Notes: generated by a model from the letters alone, not told the origin. Counted from the stretch's first letter, positions 45,301-59,452 are shown. The stretch: 64,000 bases of DNA from Anodontia alba (GCA_964016985.1 OZ024828.1:81700033-81764032), one strand, 5' to 3'. Program-made: numbers and translations.

Positions 45301-48300
45301 TTTGTCTTCATGGTATGAGGATGTGCATGTGGTTTGGATATAATTGCTAGGTTATTTTTTGTCACTTTTTCCACATTGTGAACTTAGTCATTTTTCACCC
45401 TCAATATAAAGACAGTAGGTACCTCTTGTGAGCGCAACTCCTCTTACAGTTTTGTACCGATTGTTTTGAAACTTTGCATGTGTTTTCTTCATGGTATGAG
45501 GATATGCATGTGGTTTGGGTATAATTGTTAGAGTATTTGTTGTCACTTTTTCCACATTGTGAATTTAGTCATTTTTCATCCTCAATATATAGACAGTGGG
45601 TACCTCTTGTGAGCGCAACTCCTCTTACAGTTTTGTACCGATGGTTTTGTTAAATCATTTATTGTCACTTTTTCCACGTTGTGAACTTAGTCATTTTTCA
45701 CCCTTTATATATAAACAGTGGGTACCTCTTGCGAACGCAACTCCTCTTACAGTTTTGTACCGATTATTATGAAACTTTGCGTGCATTTTCTTCATGGTAT
45801 GAGGATATGCATGTAGTTTGGATATAATTGTTAGATCATTTTTTATACTTTTTATCGCATTGTGAACTTAGTTAATTTTCACCCTCAAAATATAAAAAGT
45901 GGGTACCTCGTGAGCACAGCTCCTCATACAGTTTTATACAAATCTTTTTGAAACTTTGCACATGTTTTCTCCATGGTCTGAAGATGTGCATGTGCTTTTC
46001 ATATAATCCTTACCATAATTTTTGTCACTTTTTTATACTTTTTGAACTTTGTCATTTTCTGACCTCAGATGTATAGACAGTGGGTACCTTGTGATTGCAA
46101 CTTCTCATACAATTTTAAGCTGGTCTTCTTGAAAATTTGCACATGTTTTCTACCAGGTCTGCAGAAGTGCACGTGGCTTGGATATGATTTTTATGCCCCC
46201 GCCTATTCGAAGAATAGCAGATGGGCATTAAGTATTACCCCTGTCCATCCCGTACATCTGTCTGTCCATCCGTCTGTCCGTCCGTCCCTCTGTCCGTCCG
46301 TACGTCCCACTTCGTGTCCGGGCCATAACTCCCAAACCGTATGGAATATATTCATGAAACTTCACAGGTGCCTACATCACATTGAGACGATGTGTCATGA
46401 ACAAGGAAGACAACTCTTGCATTTTTGGTTTTTGAATTATTTTCGCTTGACTTAGTTCCATATAGTTAACTGTGTCCGGGCCATAACTCCTAAACCATAT
46501 GAAATATATTCATGAAACTTTACCAGTGCCTGCATCACACTGAGACGATGTGTCATGAACAAGGAAGACAACTCTTGCATTTTTGGTTTTTGAATTATTT
46601 CCGCTTGACTTAGTTCCATACAGTTAACTGTGTCTGGGCCATAACTCCTAAACCGTATGAAATATATTCATGAAACTTTACCAGTGCATGCATCACACTG
46701 AGAGGATGTGTCATGAGCAAGGAAGAAAACTCTTGCCTTTTTTTGTTTTTGAATTATCTTCCCTTGACTTAGTTCCATATAGTAAACCGTATCCGGGCCA
46801 TAACTCCTAAACCGTATGGAATATATTCATGAAACTATACAGGTGCATGCATCACATTCAGACGATGTGTCATGAACAAGGAAGACAACTCTGGCATTTT
46901 TGGTTTTTTAATTATTTCCCCTTGACTTAGTTCCATATAGTTAACCGTGTCCGGGCCATAACTCCTAAACCATATGGAATATGTTCATGAAACTTTACAG
47001 GTGCATGCATCACATTGAGACGATGTGTCATGAACAAGGAAGACAACTCTTGCATTTTTGGTTTTTGAATTATCTTTCCTTGACTTAGTTCCATATAGTA
47101 AACAGTGTCCGGGCCATAACTCCTAAACCGTATGGAATATATTCATGAAACTATACAGGTGCATGCATCACATTCAGACGATGTGTCATGAACAAGGAAG
47201 ACAACACTGGCATTTTTGGTTTTTGAATTATTTCCCCTTGACTTAGTTCCATATAGTTAACCGTGTCCGGGCCATAACTCCTAAACCATATGGAATATAT
47301 TCATGAAACTTTACAGGTGCATGCATCACATTGAGACGATGTGTCATGAACAAGGAGGACAACTCTTGCATTTTTTTTTTAACTATCTTCCCTTGACTTA
47401 GTTCCATATAGTAAACTGTGTCCGGGCCTTAATAATAACTTCATGGTATTCCTGTTACAATTACATATAAACCCTTTTTCTGAATGGCATTTGGCGGGGG
47501 CATCCGTGTCCTATGGACATTTTTTCTAGTTAAATTTATTTTTGTCCCTTTTTCCACTTTAACTTTGTCATTTCCTTACCTCAGATTTTATGAAAAGGTA
47601 CTTTTCTAGCCCAACTTCTCATGCATCATATGAGAAAATGCATACGCTTTTGATGAAATTCCTATATTAATTCCTTCTATTGAAATAAATATACCTTTTT
47701 GGGTTGGTGGGGGTTGGGGGGTGGGGAGGGAGGGGCAGGTGCGACTATTTTTTTCTTATATATTTATTATTTGATGTGCATTTTCCTTTAATTATCATGT
47801 TATGTGGCACTATAGAAAGGGTTTATGTTTGTTTTAGGCAATGATTCACCTACTTCTAAGCAATGAGAGTAGATCAGTCTATAGCAAGGTGAGAAAAATG
47901 AAACCAGATGAGAGAAAACTGGCACTAAAAAGTTTACAGACCCAACATAAGAACTGGAAGAGTAACCCAAAGGCAGATAAATCTGTTCTGCATACTCTGT
48001 TAAAAGAAGGTAGATAATTTTCTCTTAACCCATTTTAGTCTGGAGATCCCCAAAAGGATAATTGGCAAACAGTGCAGACCCAGATCAGCCGAGAATGTTG
48101 GATCTGATCAGGGTTTCCACTGTTTGCAATTAGTTTAGCCATTTGTCTGTACAGATATCCAACACATAGCCTGACATACCTAAAATAGAAGTTTGACTCT
48201 TCCAATATTTAGTGTGGGTGATTTTATTTAGTCTAAAATGGGTAAATACAAATTTATTTTTATTGTGATTGCCTTGCCCTGAAACATGTTACAGCTGCAA

Positions 48301-49255
48301 AGCCAGCAATGCATTAACCCATTAGCCGTTCAGAACTGTTGTAGCTGACAATGTTCTAAAATATCTTTTTATGTTTTGGAGAATAAAAGCTTTGACATTT
48401 TTCTGCCAGGCAGACAATTCACATAAACTGTCATGCTTTATTTTCTTTGAGAAAACAAAACAAAATGTGTTAGAATGTTGTCTGCTGCTTGTGTGACTGG
48501 TGTTTCAAGTGTTAACATATTCAGCAATATAGGGATCAAACATGGTTTTTCATGCATTAACATCCGCCAGGTCCTGTGGGAGGTGTTGAAAACCAAGGCC
48601 AAAGGCCGCGGTTTTCAACACCTCCCAAGGGGACCTGGCGAATGTTAATGCATTGAAAAACCATGTTTGATCACTATTATTGCATAAAAACTGAAAACAT
48701 TTGCTACATTTTGCGTTATTTCTTGCACTATTTTGTTTCGCCTATTCACTGATGTCTCGTGACCGCAATTTCCACGGACTATGCTTGTTCTAGGGCCAGG
48801 CAGTGCACATCTCGTAACAGCAGCAAATCTGTGGCCCCGGTACGATCATATTGAAAGTTGCCTAGCCGTGCATTAACAGCGCGTGAATTGCCTTGTTACT
48901 ACATGGCTTTTTGCCGGTTAATGCATGGCTGTTAATAATGTAATAACACTGCTTTTTATGCAATAATCATTTTTTAATAGTTTGATTCTTGAAATTAGTT
49001 TCCAAAATATTATATCAACTAATTCAACTTGAGCAGAATAGGGAATGATTTTATATCCATACTAAACTGTAAATAGATTTGTTTGTCCGAAAGTTTAATA
49101 TTTATTTTACGCATTACAAACGACAAATGTGACAACTTTCTTTATTGTCCCCATGCTTTTGTACCTGATATGGCAAACTTCATGAACCATTGCAAGTTTC
49201 AGCCAAACAAATGACATAATTATGAAAACTGGGCAGACAGGTTGAATGAATTTCT

Positions 49256-49296
<41 letters not shown>

Positions 49297-52200
49297 AATG
49301 TCCTTTGCTGAATTTTTTACCCAGCATGCTAAGCATTAAACTTGTCCAAGAGTCATGCTTTATTGTGGTTTGTATTTGCACCCCTTAAAGTAAAATTTTC
49401 CATCCAGTAATCCAATATACAACAAACCAAACAATATCTTGATGTGCATTTTTCACCAACTTGTGATTGTGTTTTCAGGCACTAAATACTGTACAGTCAA
49501 ACCTGTCTTAAGCAGCCACCCATAGGAAGCTTAAAATGTGGCTGCTGAAGTCAGGTGGCTGCTTAATACAGTTCAAATATATAAGTATGAATTTTCGGGC
49601 AACTTTCCTTTGGCTGCTTAATACAGGTTGGCTGCTTAATAGAGGTGACCACTAACACAGGTTTGACTGTATTTTAAACAACTTGATACTGCGTTTTCAG
49701 CACCTAATTACTCATTTTTCAGCAGCTTAGCTTTTGAAGCGCCAATCACAACCCCAACAGACATTTTATCTATTTTTTTTTTCAGGGTAAATAAGACTTA
49801 ACATTTAATGTGAATCGTCTGCTAGGCAGACGATTCACATGAAATGTAAAGTCTTATCTACTCTGAAAAATAAAACAAAATAAGAATGTCATCTGCTGCA
49901 AATTTGCTTGTCACTTTAATATTTAAAAATGTTCAGCAATTTTAAATCCTATGGGCCGCTTCAAGTGAAAAAGTGCCTTTGACCATGCATTCAGGTCATC
50001 CTGCACATGCTTAAAGTATCATCCACTCCTTTGCTCTCCATTCATACTTTCTGTAGTATCCAATGATTCTGTTAGCAGACAGTGAAGTCCCTGATCAGAC
50101 TGTCCAGATGCGCAGGCTGCTCTGCATGGGCATTTACTATCCACATATGCCCAAAGAAACGTTTTCATAGTGCATGGCCCATATTATTTTTTCAGCGCTG
50201 TGGTTAAGATATGAAGAGAGGAGGCTGGAGCTTGAGATAATCACACCAAACATGTCCAGTGAGGAAATGTGTGAGGTTCTACTAGCAGATTTACAGCAGA
50301 TGCAGGGACTGGATTGTCAGGGACTAATTCAGATGATGCAAAACAAGGTAAGGTCACTGTGATGGGAAAAAAGTTGACATTTTTCTTATGTCTCAGGGAA
50401 AACATATGTTATGGATACTCATTAGAAGCACCTCCTTGTGGCAGTTTTCATGGAGAAATAAGTTAGTTACCTGGACCCAGTTGTTCAAAACTTAATGAAG
50501 TTGTTAGCTAACATGATATTCAAATTTCTGTCTTGAAATATAGCAAATACTTTGATATTTTTTGCTGAAAAAATGTGAGTAGCTTTTACTAAGCTACTCA
50601 CATTTTTGCAGCAAAAATATCAATGTATTTGAAAATACTTTAGCTACAACAGTTAACAAGTTTGTCATTAATGAGCTTGTTAAGCTAATGATGCTTTGAA
50701 CAACTGGGCCCTGGATATTCCTTTAAACTAGAGCTATGATAAAGTCATTCTGTTTGTTTCTTTGTAAGTTTTTAGTAGTTTTTGTAACCGCCATTGGAAG
50801 AGCTATGCAAAACTATTAGAAAAAAAAAAAACATTGCTAGACACTTATCAAAATGTAAAACATTCTGATATTTAACAGTAATATTTCCATGAAAACTTTT
50901 AACTTTTGCACTAAAACTTCATTTGTTAGGAGGGAATCATATCAGTTTCAAATTCTGAAAATTTCTTGCAAAATTTGCATCAATTTGCAAAATGTTACAA
51001 ATTAAAAATGCAAAGTTATAAAGGATTTTGCCTAAGTTTTCTCCAAGTGTGTAAAGTGCCACAAGAGGGATCCAGAGGAGTTTGTGACTGGATGAAAAAC
51101 CAGGGCCCATTTGTTCAAAGCGTCGTTAGCTTAACAAGCTCGTTAAGAGTCATTTCGTTGACTGCATTAGTGGATTCAGTATACAATATTCTGATATTTT
51201 TCAGCAAAAAATTTCAGCATATTTGCATATCACACGATGTAAATTTTAAGGAATCGTTAACTAATGATGTTGTTAGCTTTGAACAACTGGACCCAGTATT
51301 AAAAGTTATTACCGGTATGTCAGCTGAGCAGAAGTGGACTCTTGCATCTCATCTTTGAACTTGCCCATTGTTGCAAATAGGAGTGTCAGTGAAAAACAAA
51401 CAAACAAAAAAAAAGCTGAATGCAAAAAATTTACCGTAATAACCCTTAGTATTGGGACACCTTATCCACTTACCATACTTGCCCTAAAATTGAAAAAGTC
51501 CATTCTGCTACCCCTTAATGTACCTAAAGTATTGCTACATGTATGGCAAACAGTGTAGACCCAGATCAGATGCCACATTTTGTGGCATCTGATCTTGGTC
51601 TACACTGTTTGCAAAGGCCTATCTGCCCCAATACATAGTGTTATTACGGTAGATCCTTTTAAGATGGCTGTTATGAGCCTTCTCATCTGGATATACAGTA
51701 AAACTTCAATGACACAAACCCGGATGGCTCATTTACAGTGGCCAATTCTAACACATTTTGTGTCCCTGGGAAATTCTTCCGACAGCTCAAGAAAACATAT
51801 ATTTAGGGATATTTCAGGGAAATTTTCTTATTTTATCTTGAAAATGTACTTTGTGTGTACTCATTAGAATTACCTCATTGAGGTGATTCTAATTACATGC
51901 ATATTATTATTTTATAGAAAATGAAAAAAGAAACATTCCTAAATTATCCCCATTTGCCTCCTGACCTTGCCAAATGATTAACCCTCAGTACTTGAACTAT
52001 CCAGGTCTAGAACAAATTTCCATGGTCCCAAAGATGTTTGAGCCATTAAATTTGGACTGTGCACTGTTTGTACTACATAAGAGGGGTATCTGAATATTAT
52101 TTTTTCTTATTTCTCTGCAAAACATACATTGTGGGTACTTATTAGAGAAGCCTAGAATGAATTCCCACATAAAGAAATACAGTCGACTCTCGTTATCTCG

Positions 52201-55200
52201 AACTCCAAGGGACTCTATGAAATACTTCGAGATATCCATACTTCGACATATCAGATTTGCGAAACTGAGGAAAACAATTAATCGAACAACCACCTTTAAC
52301 AGAATGAATATGTAATTTGACTCCTAAGTTAGAGATATATTGAAAATATTGTGGAAAAGAGGAGAAATTGCTCCGAAGGAGCAATTTCTCCTCTTTTCCA
52401 CAATATTTTGTTGTCTGTTGGTAGATCTCTGTATTAAAACAGGGACCAGATTTTCACTTCGAGATAAGCGGTTATTCGAGATAAGCGAGTTCGAGATAAC
52501 GAGAGTCGACTGTATAGTCAACCCTCATTATACCGACACTCGATACGACAACATTCGTTATACTGACAATTTGACTAGCACGGAAACCCTCTCTTAAGAA
52601 GTGACAGTTAATCAGAAATTATGCAGAAACATTATTATTCAATATTTAAAGCAACAGTATGTTTTGGATATTTGTTAGAATTGCCCCAACTCATACGTTC
52701 TATGAAGAAATAAGAATAAAACATGGCATTTGTTGCATATCTGCTCAGTAAGATTTCTTTACAACAGCAAATTCATTTTAATGGCAATATCTTTGGGAAC
52801 AAATGTTGTCATTGTAACGAGGGTTCACTGTATATTAGTTTCTTTTTTGTTTAAAGAAAAAAAACCCCATCTTTTTGGCATAATCACTTCCATGACGTAG
52901 CTTTTATCCGTGTACACTTCTTCTTTATAGAAGAAACCAGATCTTATTCTGTTGCTCAAGAAAGAATGCAAAGCTAGGCTGGAAGAGACATACGAGAATA
53001 TTGTGTATATTGTCCTCGGCACGTTAGAAGTGAGTCCAGGTGATGAGGAACACATGAAGGCTTTGGAAGAGAAATACAATGCCCTCAGGAAGAGGATTTT
53101 CTTCCTAGCACTCAGAGAAGAACATGGAAGTGATTGGAAAGAGTAAGGCTAAACTAGGACTGAATGGTTGCTGTAGGAAAATGTGAATCCAAAGATCCAG
53201 GCAAGCTGCACATTCAAGCAGGCTGACCTGGGTCTTTTGGTGTACACTGTGTGCTCTCTAGAGAGAGAGAAAATCATAGCTTCAGATAAAATGATAATTG
53301 GGATGATGATGATAATTAAGTGTAATTTTCATTATGTTTGCTCCAAAACATATTCTGTGAGTTGTTACTGGAAAGGTGGTGCAGTTCGTATGAGTACTCA
53401 CAAGATATGTGTAGGCTTTTGTGCAAAAGTAGCAAAACAAAGCTATTTTCTAAATGCACCCTTTATTTAGGGCTGTGGGGAGTACTGTGGCTAGATTTTA
53501 CAAATGCTGGTTTGGAGGTAGAATATTAATAGAAAATGTTTGCCAAAAACATTTTATTTCCTTCTTTGTGAGTTGGGTTTTACATGTATTTACAGAATGC
53601 TTATTCCATTAATAACATTAGCAAAGAGCTTAATCCTGTTTTTCCTAAATACAAAGCCTCTTCTGAAAAGGGGTCTATACACTGTAGATCCAATATATCG
53701 CGGTGCTTGGGGTCCAAGTTCTGCTACCGCGATATATCCGGATCGCGATATAAGCTGGGGTGGTAGTTTGCTGAGACGCCGCTAATCAATCAACACCAAA
53801 CGGCTGTCAGTAAAGCTATCGGCCACATTACATCAGTATAGTAGGTTTAGAATTACTCAATGGCAGTATTTACACTGGGAGATTATGTCTACCAATTAAC
53901 TTTAATCGAGACTAGCTGATAAACGACGTTTAAAATCATTTGTTCGCGGAAATGTCAAGCGAGGACGCCATTTTGGATGAAGGGGGGCAACTCGCATATC
54001 CTAAGGATAGAATAGAATAGAATATCACGGACTTTTGCTGACGCAATTCGGGTTGCTTCCCTTCGCTTCTTTCGTCTGCTGCGGGCCCAAAAACTATTCT
54101 ATTTATCTTTTGATCTTTTTAATTCTTTCATACTTTATTTATTTTTATTTTTTAAATTATTACTTGCTGGGAAAGTGTAAAGTGGGAGGGCTACGAACTG
54201 GGTGTTTAGGACAGATAGGCAACATCATAAGGCTACTCTTTTCTTATTATTTGTTGGTCCTGAAAAGGACCGTTTTCGTCTGCGGGGGCAGAATTAGTCA
54301 CCGCAGATCTTGATTTTCCATTCTTGACTTGGTCGATGATGTCGATCTTGTCCTTGATGCTGAACTGCTTCCTCTTTCTTGAATTTTCGGGCTTGTTCAT
54401 AGCTGACATTTTCACTTGAAAGGCGTGATAGATCACAATGAGGATGCTCTGCATGATTGCAAGTTAAATAGACGGCGCGTGGACATCGTTAATTGATTGA
54501 GCACTGAGAACATGTACTCAATTATGACACTGATTATGACAAGTGCGGCGATTAATATTAATTGATTGCCAATTATTATCAATCTGTGTACTGATTGACA
54601 CTAATTGGATTGTTTGGTCATAATGCGTGACGCGATTTCGCGTTTGGATATGCGCGAAAAATCAATACCGCAACGAATTACTGTCAGTTTTTTTTTTTTT
54701 TTTTTTTTCAAATTAAGTAAAAAAAACATTTACTTATTTTTTTTTTTTATGGTCATGGTAAATTTGGGGTCCACGGACGATTCGCGATATACTGGATATC
54801 GCGAAATAACGGACCGCGATGTATTGGATCTCCAGTGTACTAAGAGGAAGTACAATGTAGTTAGAATAGACCTCTTTCAGGAGGGAGGCAAAAGCAATTC
54901 TGACAGAGTTACCTCCCCCAAAAGTGCACCCTTTAACCCTTTCATTCCTACAGACCAATACTTAGACCTTTGCAAACAGTGCAGATCCAGATGAGACAGC
55001 TCATATTGAGCCATCTCATCAGGATCTACACTGTTTGCCGTTCTGTTAATGATTTTGACTGAAACCCCTCTTTGCAACAGTGGATGTGTCCCATTTTAGA
55101 AACTCAGAGGTGAAAGGGTTAAAAACTAAATTGACTAAGTTGTTCAAAGCTAAAGATGTCGTTAGTTAACGATTCGTTAAAATTTACATCGAGTGATACG

Positions 55201-58200
55201 CAAATATGCTGAAATTTTTTGCTGAAAAAATGTGAGTAGCTTTTGCAATGCAAAAGCTACTCACATTTTTTCAGCAAAAAATATCAGAATATTGTTTATT
55301 GAATCTGCTAAAACAGTTAATGAAATGACCCTTAACAAGCTCGTTAAGCTAACGGCGCTTTGAACAACTGGGCCCTGGTCTTTTGTCCATGAAACAAATA
55401 TTTCTCTAGTAAATACACTATTCATAATGTTGGTGTTGCATTTCTCTTTGCACTAAATTAGGCTAAGAACCAGCAGGAAAACACCCCCGTTATGAAATAA
55501 AATGGGCCACACCATGGGAAAAAGTGTTTTTGGGCATATGTGGACAGCAAAGGCCCAGATCAGCCTGCACTTTAGCACAGCCTTTGTATTTGTGCAGTCT
55601 GATCAGGACTACACTGTCCACTAACAGAATCATTGGACATTACAGAATGTATAAATGGAGAGCAAAGGCAGGGGATGATCAGAGTCTGTGCATTTTGCAC
55701 ATGTTCAAAGACACTATTTTTGCTTGATATGGTCCAAATTGTATGGCTTTTTCATGTAACTAAGGGTAACAGCTAGCCATAATTATGAAATTATAAGATG
55801 ACAGTCTGATCGTCTTGAAAATTCTCTTTTTTTATATAGATATGCTAATTACATAGTTTTAGCACCACAGAGAAAGGGTTTGAGCAAGTGTATAATCATG
55901 CAATAGAAGTAAAGACAACTATGCAAAGGATCATACCTAATTTATTCCAAGGTACATTGCTAGAGATAAGGCATTTTTTTTTTCAACCAAAAAGTACTGA
56001 TATTTTTCTTATATCTCCATGAAAACATGTTGTGGGTACTCATTAGAAGTGCCTTGGTGCCAAACCAGGCACACCTGTTCTATTTAGAGATAACATTATT
56101 TCAGATTTTCACTAGAAGAGAAACAGAGTGCCATGAGAGATCTGATGAAGAAAGAAAAGGTCCTGAGGAGTGAAAGCAGAATGACAGAAATGGTCGACTT
56201 GATTGGACCAAAGGGAAGAGTATGTAAAACATACTGTTTGGGATTTCCAACGCATTTTATCTTGTCTCTAGAAACTCGTTATTTTAATAAACAATGTGGT
56301 TCAGAATTATTTTTAAAAAACCTCTTTACAGATGTGGCAAAGTTTTAAATATTCCAGGCAATACATGTTACATTTTAACCGCTTTATAACACGGTTCGTT
56401 ATAACACGGTTTTGGATATAACATGGTTCAAAGATGGATCCCAAAAATGTATAGATATATTGAAAAATGACCATAAAATGGTCATTTTTCAATATAATCT
56501 ATACATTTTTGTTTGGATATAACACGGTTGTTTAACTAACATGGTTTATGCTATGGACCCCAACAATAGTGTTAGAAAGAGGTTGTGGTGTATCGTACTT
56601 CTCAAAATGTCTAGGAAATGGAAGAAAATAGACCCCTTTTCAGAAGGGGATTGGTGTGCCTTAACACAAAAAAAGTAACCAACAGAAGTTGTCTCCATTG
56701 TAAAAAATGGCAGAAATCAACCAGGTCCCAGTTGTTCAAAGCATCATTAGCTTAACGAGCTTGTTAAGGGTCATTTCATTAACTGTTTTAGCAGATTCAA
56801 TATACAATATTCTGATATTTTTTTGCTGAAAAAATGTGAGTAGCTTTTGCAAAGCTACTCACACTTTTCAGCAAAAAATTTCAGCATATTTGCGTATCAC
56901 TCATGTAAATTTTAACGAATCGTTAACTAACGAAATCGTTAGTTTTGAACAACTGGGCCCAGTTGCATAAAGTCCCCTTAACTTATTCCTTCATTGATAG
57001 CATAATGAGATTTAGGTGTTTCCTTAGTGACAAGATTTATAAATCTTTTTGCATTATGAATCGAGGTAGCAAAAAAAAAAATTACTTCTAACCCGTTTTA
57101 GACTGGAACCCTGCAAAAGGGTAATGGCAAACAATAGAAACCCAGATCAAATGCTGCAGAATGTGACATCTGATCTAGGTCTCCACTGTTTGCAAATAGT
57201 TTAGTCATTTTTATCGGGAAATATCTAAGTCTCAGAGCCTGATATACCTAAAAGTGTGGGGTGTTTATTCAGTCTAAAATGGGTTAAGAAGGAATAGTTG
57301 GTACTAATTCTGGGATTTTCCATTCATTGTTTGTTTGTTTGTGTTGAGGTTTTACGGCCCAGTCAACCCAATGGGGTCATGTCGAGCGCGGTCAGTTTAC
57401 CTAACCACACGTTCACTGGGCAGGCTTAGTCCTCTAAGCGGTTAACCAGTATTGTGCACATTCTTTCGCCAGAAACTGACAACTGCCCTTCTTGAATCAG
57501 CGGAAGGGAGAGAATGACCGTAGAAAATATTTCATGATCAATCTCCACGAAAGAATGTTGCCGACCTCGGCGGGGGTTGAACCCGCGACCTCCTGGTCTC
57601 CAGTCGGACGGCGCATCCAACTGAGCCACCGAGGCCGGCTCCATTTGTTGTATCTATGATGTTTTATATTTTTGAGAACTATTCCTGACTTGTCTAATAC
57701 TCCTCTGTTACAAGTACTCCGGTGTACATTTCAGTTGCTGCCATCATTGCATAGTTTAATGGGTGAAGAGAAAGCAGAATACCAGAGGAGACAGGCTCAG
57801 AATGCACCAAGTAAGTTACTTTCTGCTTGTCAGACAAAAGCTCTGACCTTACAGAGAAGTGCTGTTGTGTTGTAACTAGAAATGGATTTCATTTCCCACA
57901 CTGGCCCCGTCAAAACTCAAAAGACAGGAGACTGGTAACATGCAAAATACTATTTCCTGTCACCATTTCCTTATTTTACCTTAGCAAAGGAAGTTGAGAG
58001 GAGATAAACTGGAATCATCATAACAGTATCTTCTGTTGGTCACATAGTGCCAGGTAGGGCACTTTTTATGTCACCACCATTCAAAGAATGGTGGAAAGGG
58101 CATATAGTGTTACCCCTGTCCATCCATTCATCCATCTCCATCCACATCCAGCATTAGCAATTTGTGATTAAGTTTTTCAGGCAGGGGCATCCGTGTCCTT

Positions 58201-59371
58201 TGGACATATTTCTAGTTTAACCAAAAAGTACCAATACTTTTTTTATTCCTTCATAGAAACATATGTTGTGGGACTCATTTAGAAATGTCTCAGTGAGGCA
58301 CTTCTAATGAGTACCCACAACATACGTTTTTGTGGAGAAATAAGAAAAATAATTACCTGATACCCTCTCTCATTTGTAGCCATTCAAAGGATTTGTTTAG
58401 ATTCTGTTTTCCAGATCCCAAATATTTATGGTTAATATGGTACCATGTTTTGCCTACTAATTTTGGCTGTATAAATATGGGCCACATCAAGCGAAAAAGT
58501 GACTTTGAACATATGCAAAGTGCACAGATTCAGGTCGCCCTGAACATGTGCAAAGAATCATCTGGGCCTTTGTTCTCCATTTATACATTTTGTAGTATCC
58601 AATGAGCCTGTAAGTGGACATTGAATGAGCTGAGCAGATGTGCAGGCTGATCTCGGCTTTTGCTATCCGCATATGTTCAAGACACGTTTTTGAATTGTGT
58701 GCCCCAAATTGTGTCATAGCCTATACAGTAAAACCTCTGTAAGAGTGCCACCTTTGAGACTGACTTTAAATAGTGGTTGATGTTGAAAAAGTTGTCTGTA
58801 TTATAAAGGTACATGTCATGTAATTTTGCTAGCAAAATTACATGACATGTAACTTTATAAGACAACCATCTTTCTACATCAACCACTAAAGTCAATTTCA
58901 AGGATTCAAAGGTGGCTGTCTTACACAGGTTTTACTGTATACAAATAAAAAATGGTAACAAAACAAAACAAACTACTTGCAGGTGTAGAAGTAGGTGATC
59001 AGACAACAGGGATAAATGTACTTGCTGACCTCCTACCTCGCTGTGACAATGAACAGGAATATCTCCTCCGATGGTTACAGTCACCAGAGGCTAAGGGTCT
59101 TACAATGAGAATGAAGAACATGACCCTTGTTGAACTCAAGGTCAGTTATGTTCTTGAATGATTAACTGGGTAAAAATTTTAGCAGATAACATTTTGAAAT
59201 ACATGCATTTTTTTTTTTTCAGAAATTAGGGCTTTAATAGTTCATGCAGATTTTTTCCATAGGAGACAGTATTATGAAATGTCAGGCCAGTTTTCTGGGA
59301 AAACAAGAAAAAAAAGATCAGTTTGACAACTACCGAATTAAAGTGGCAAAGATTAACTTTTATCGACAGGA

Positions 59372-59452
<81 letters not shown>

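Noticed and set aside
54605..54994. 129-residue plus-strand frame
   Set aside because: It spans poly(T) and the right TIR of the pogo-like element; composition is not protein-like.
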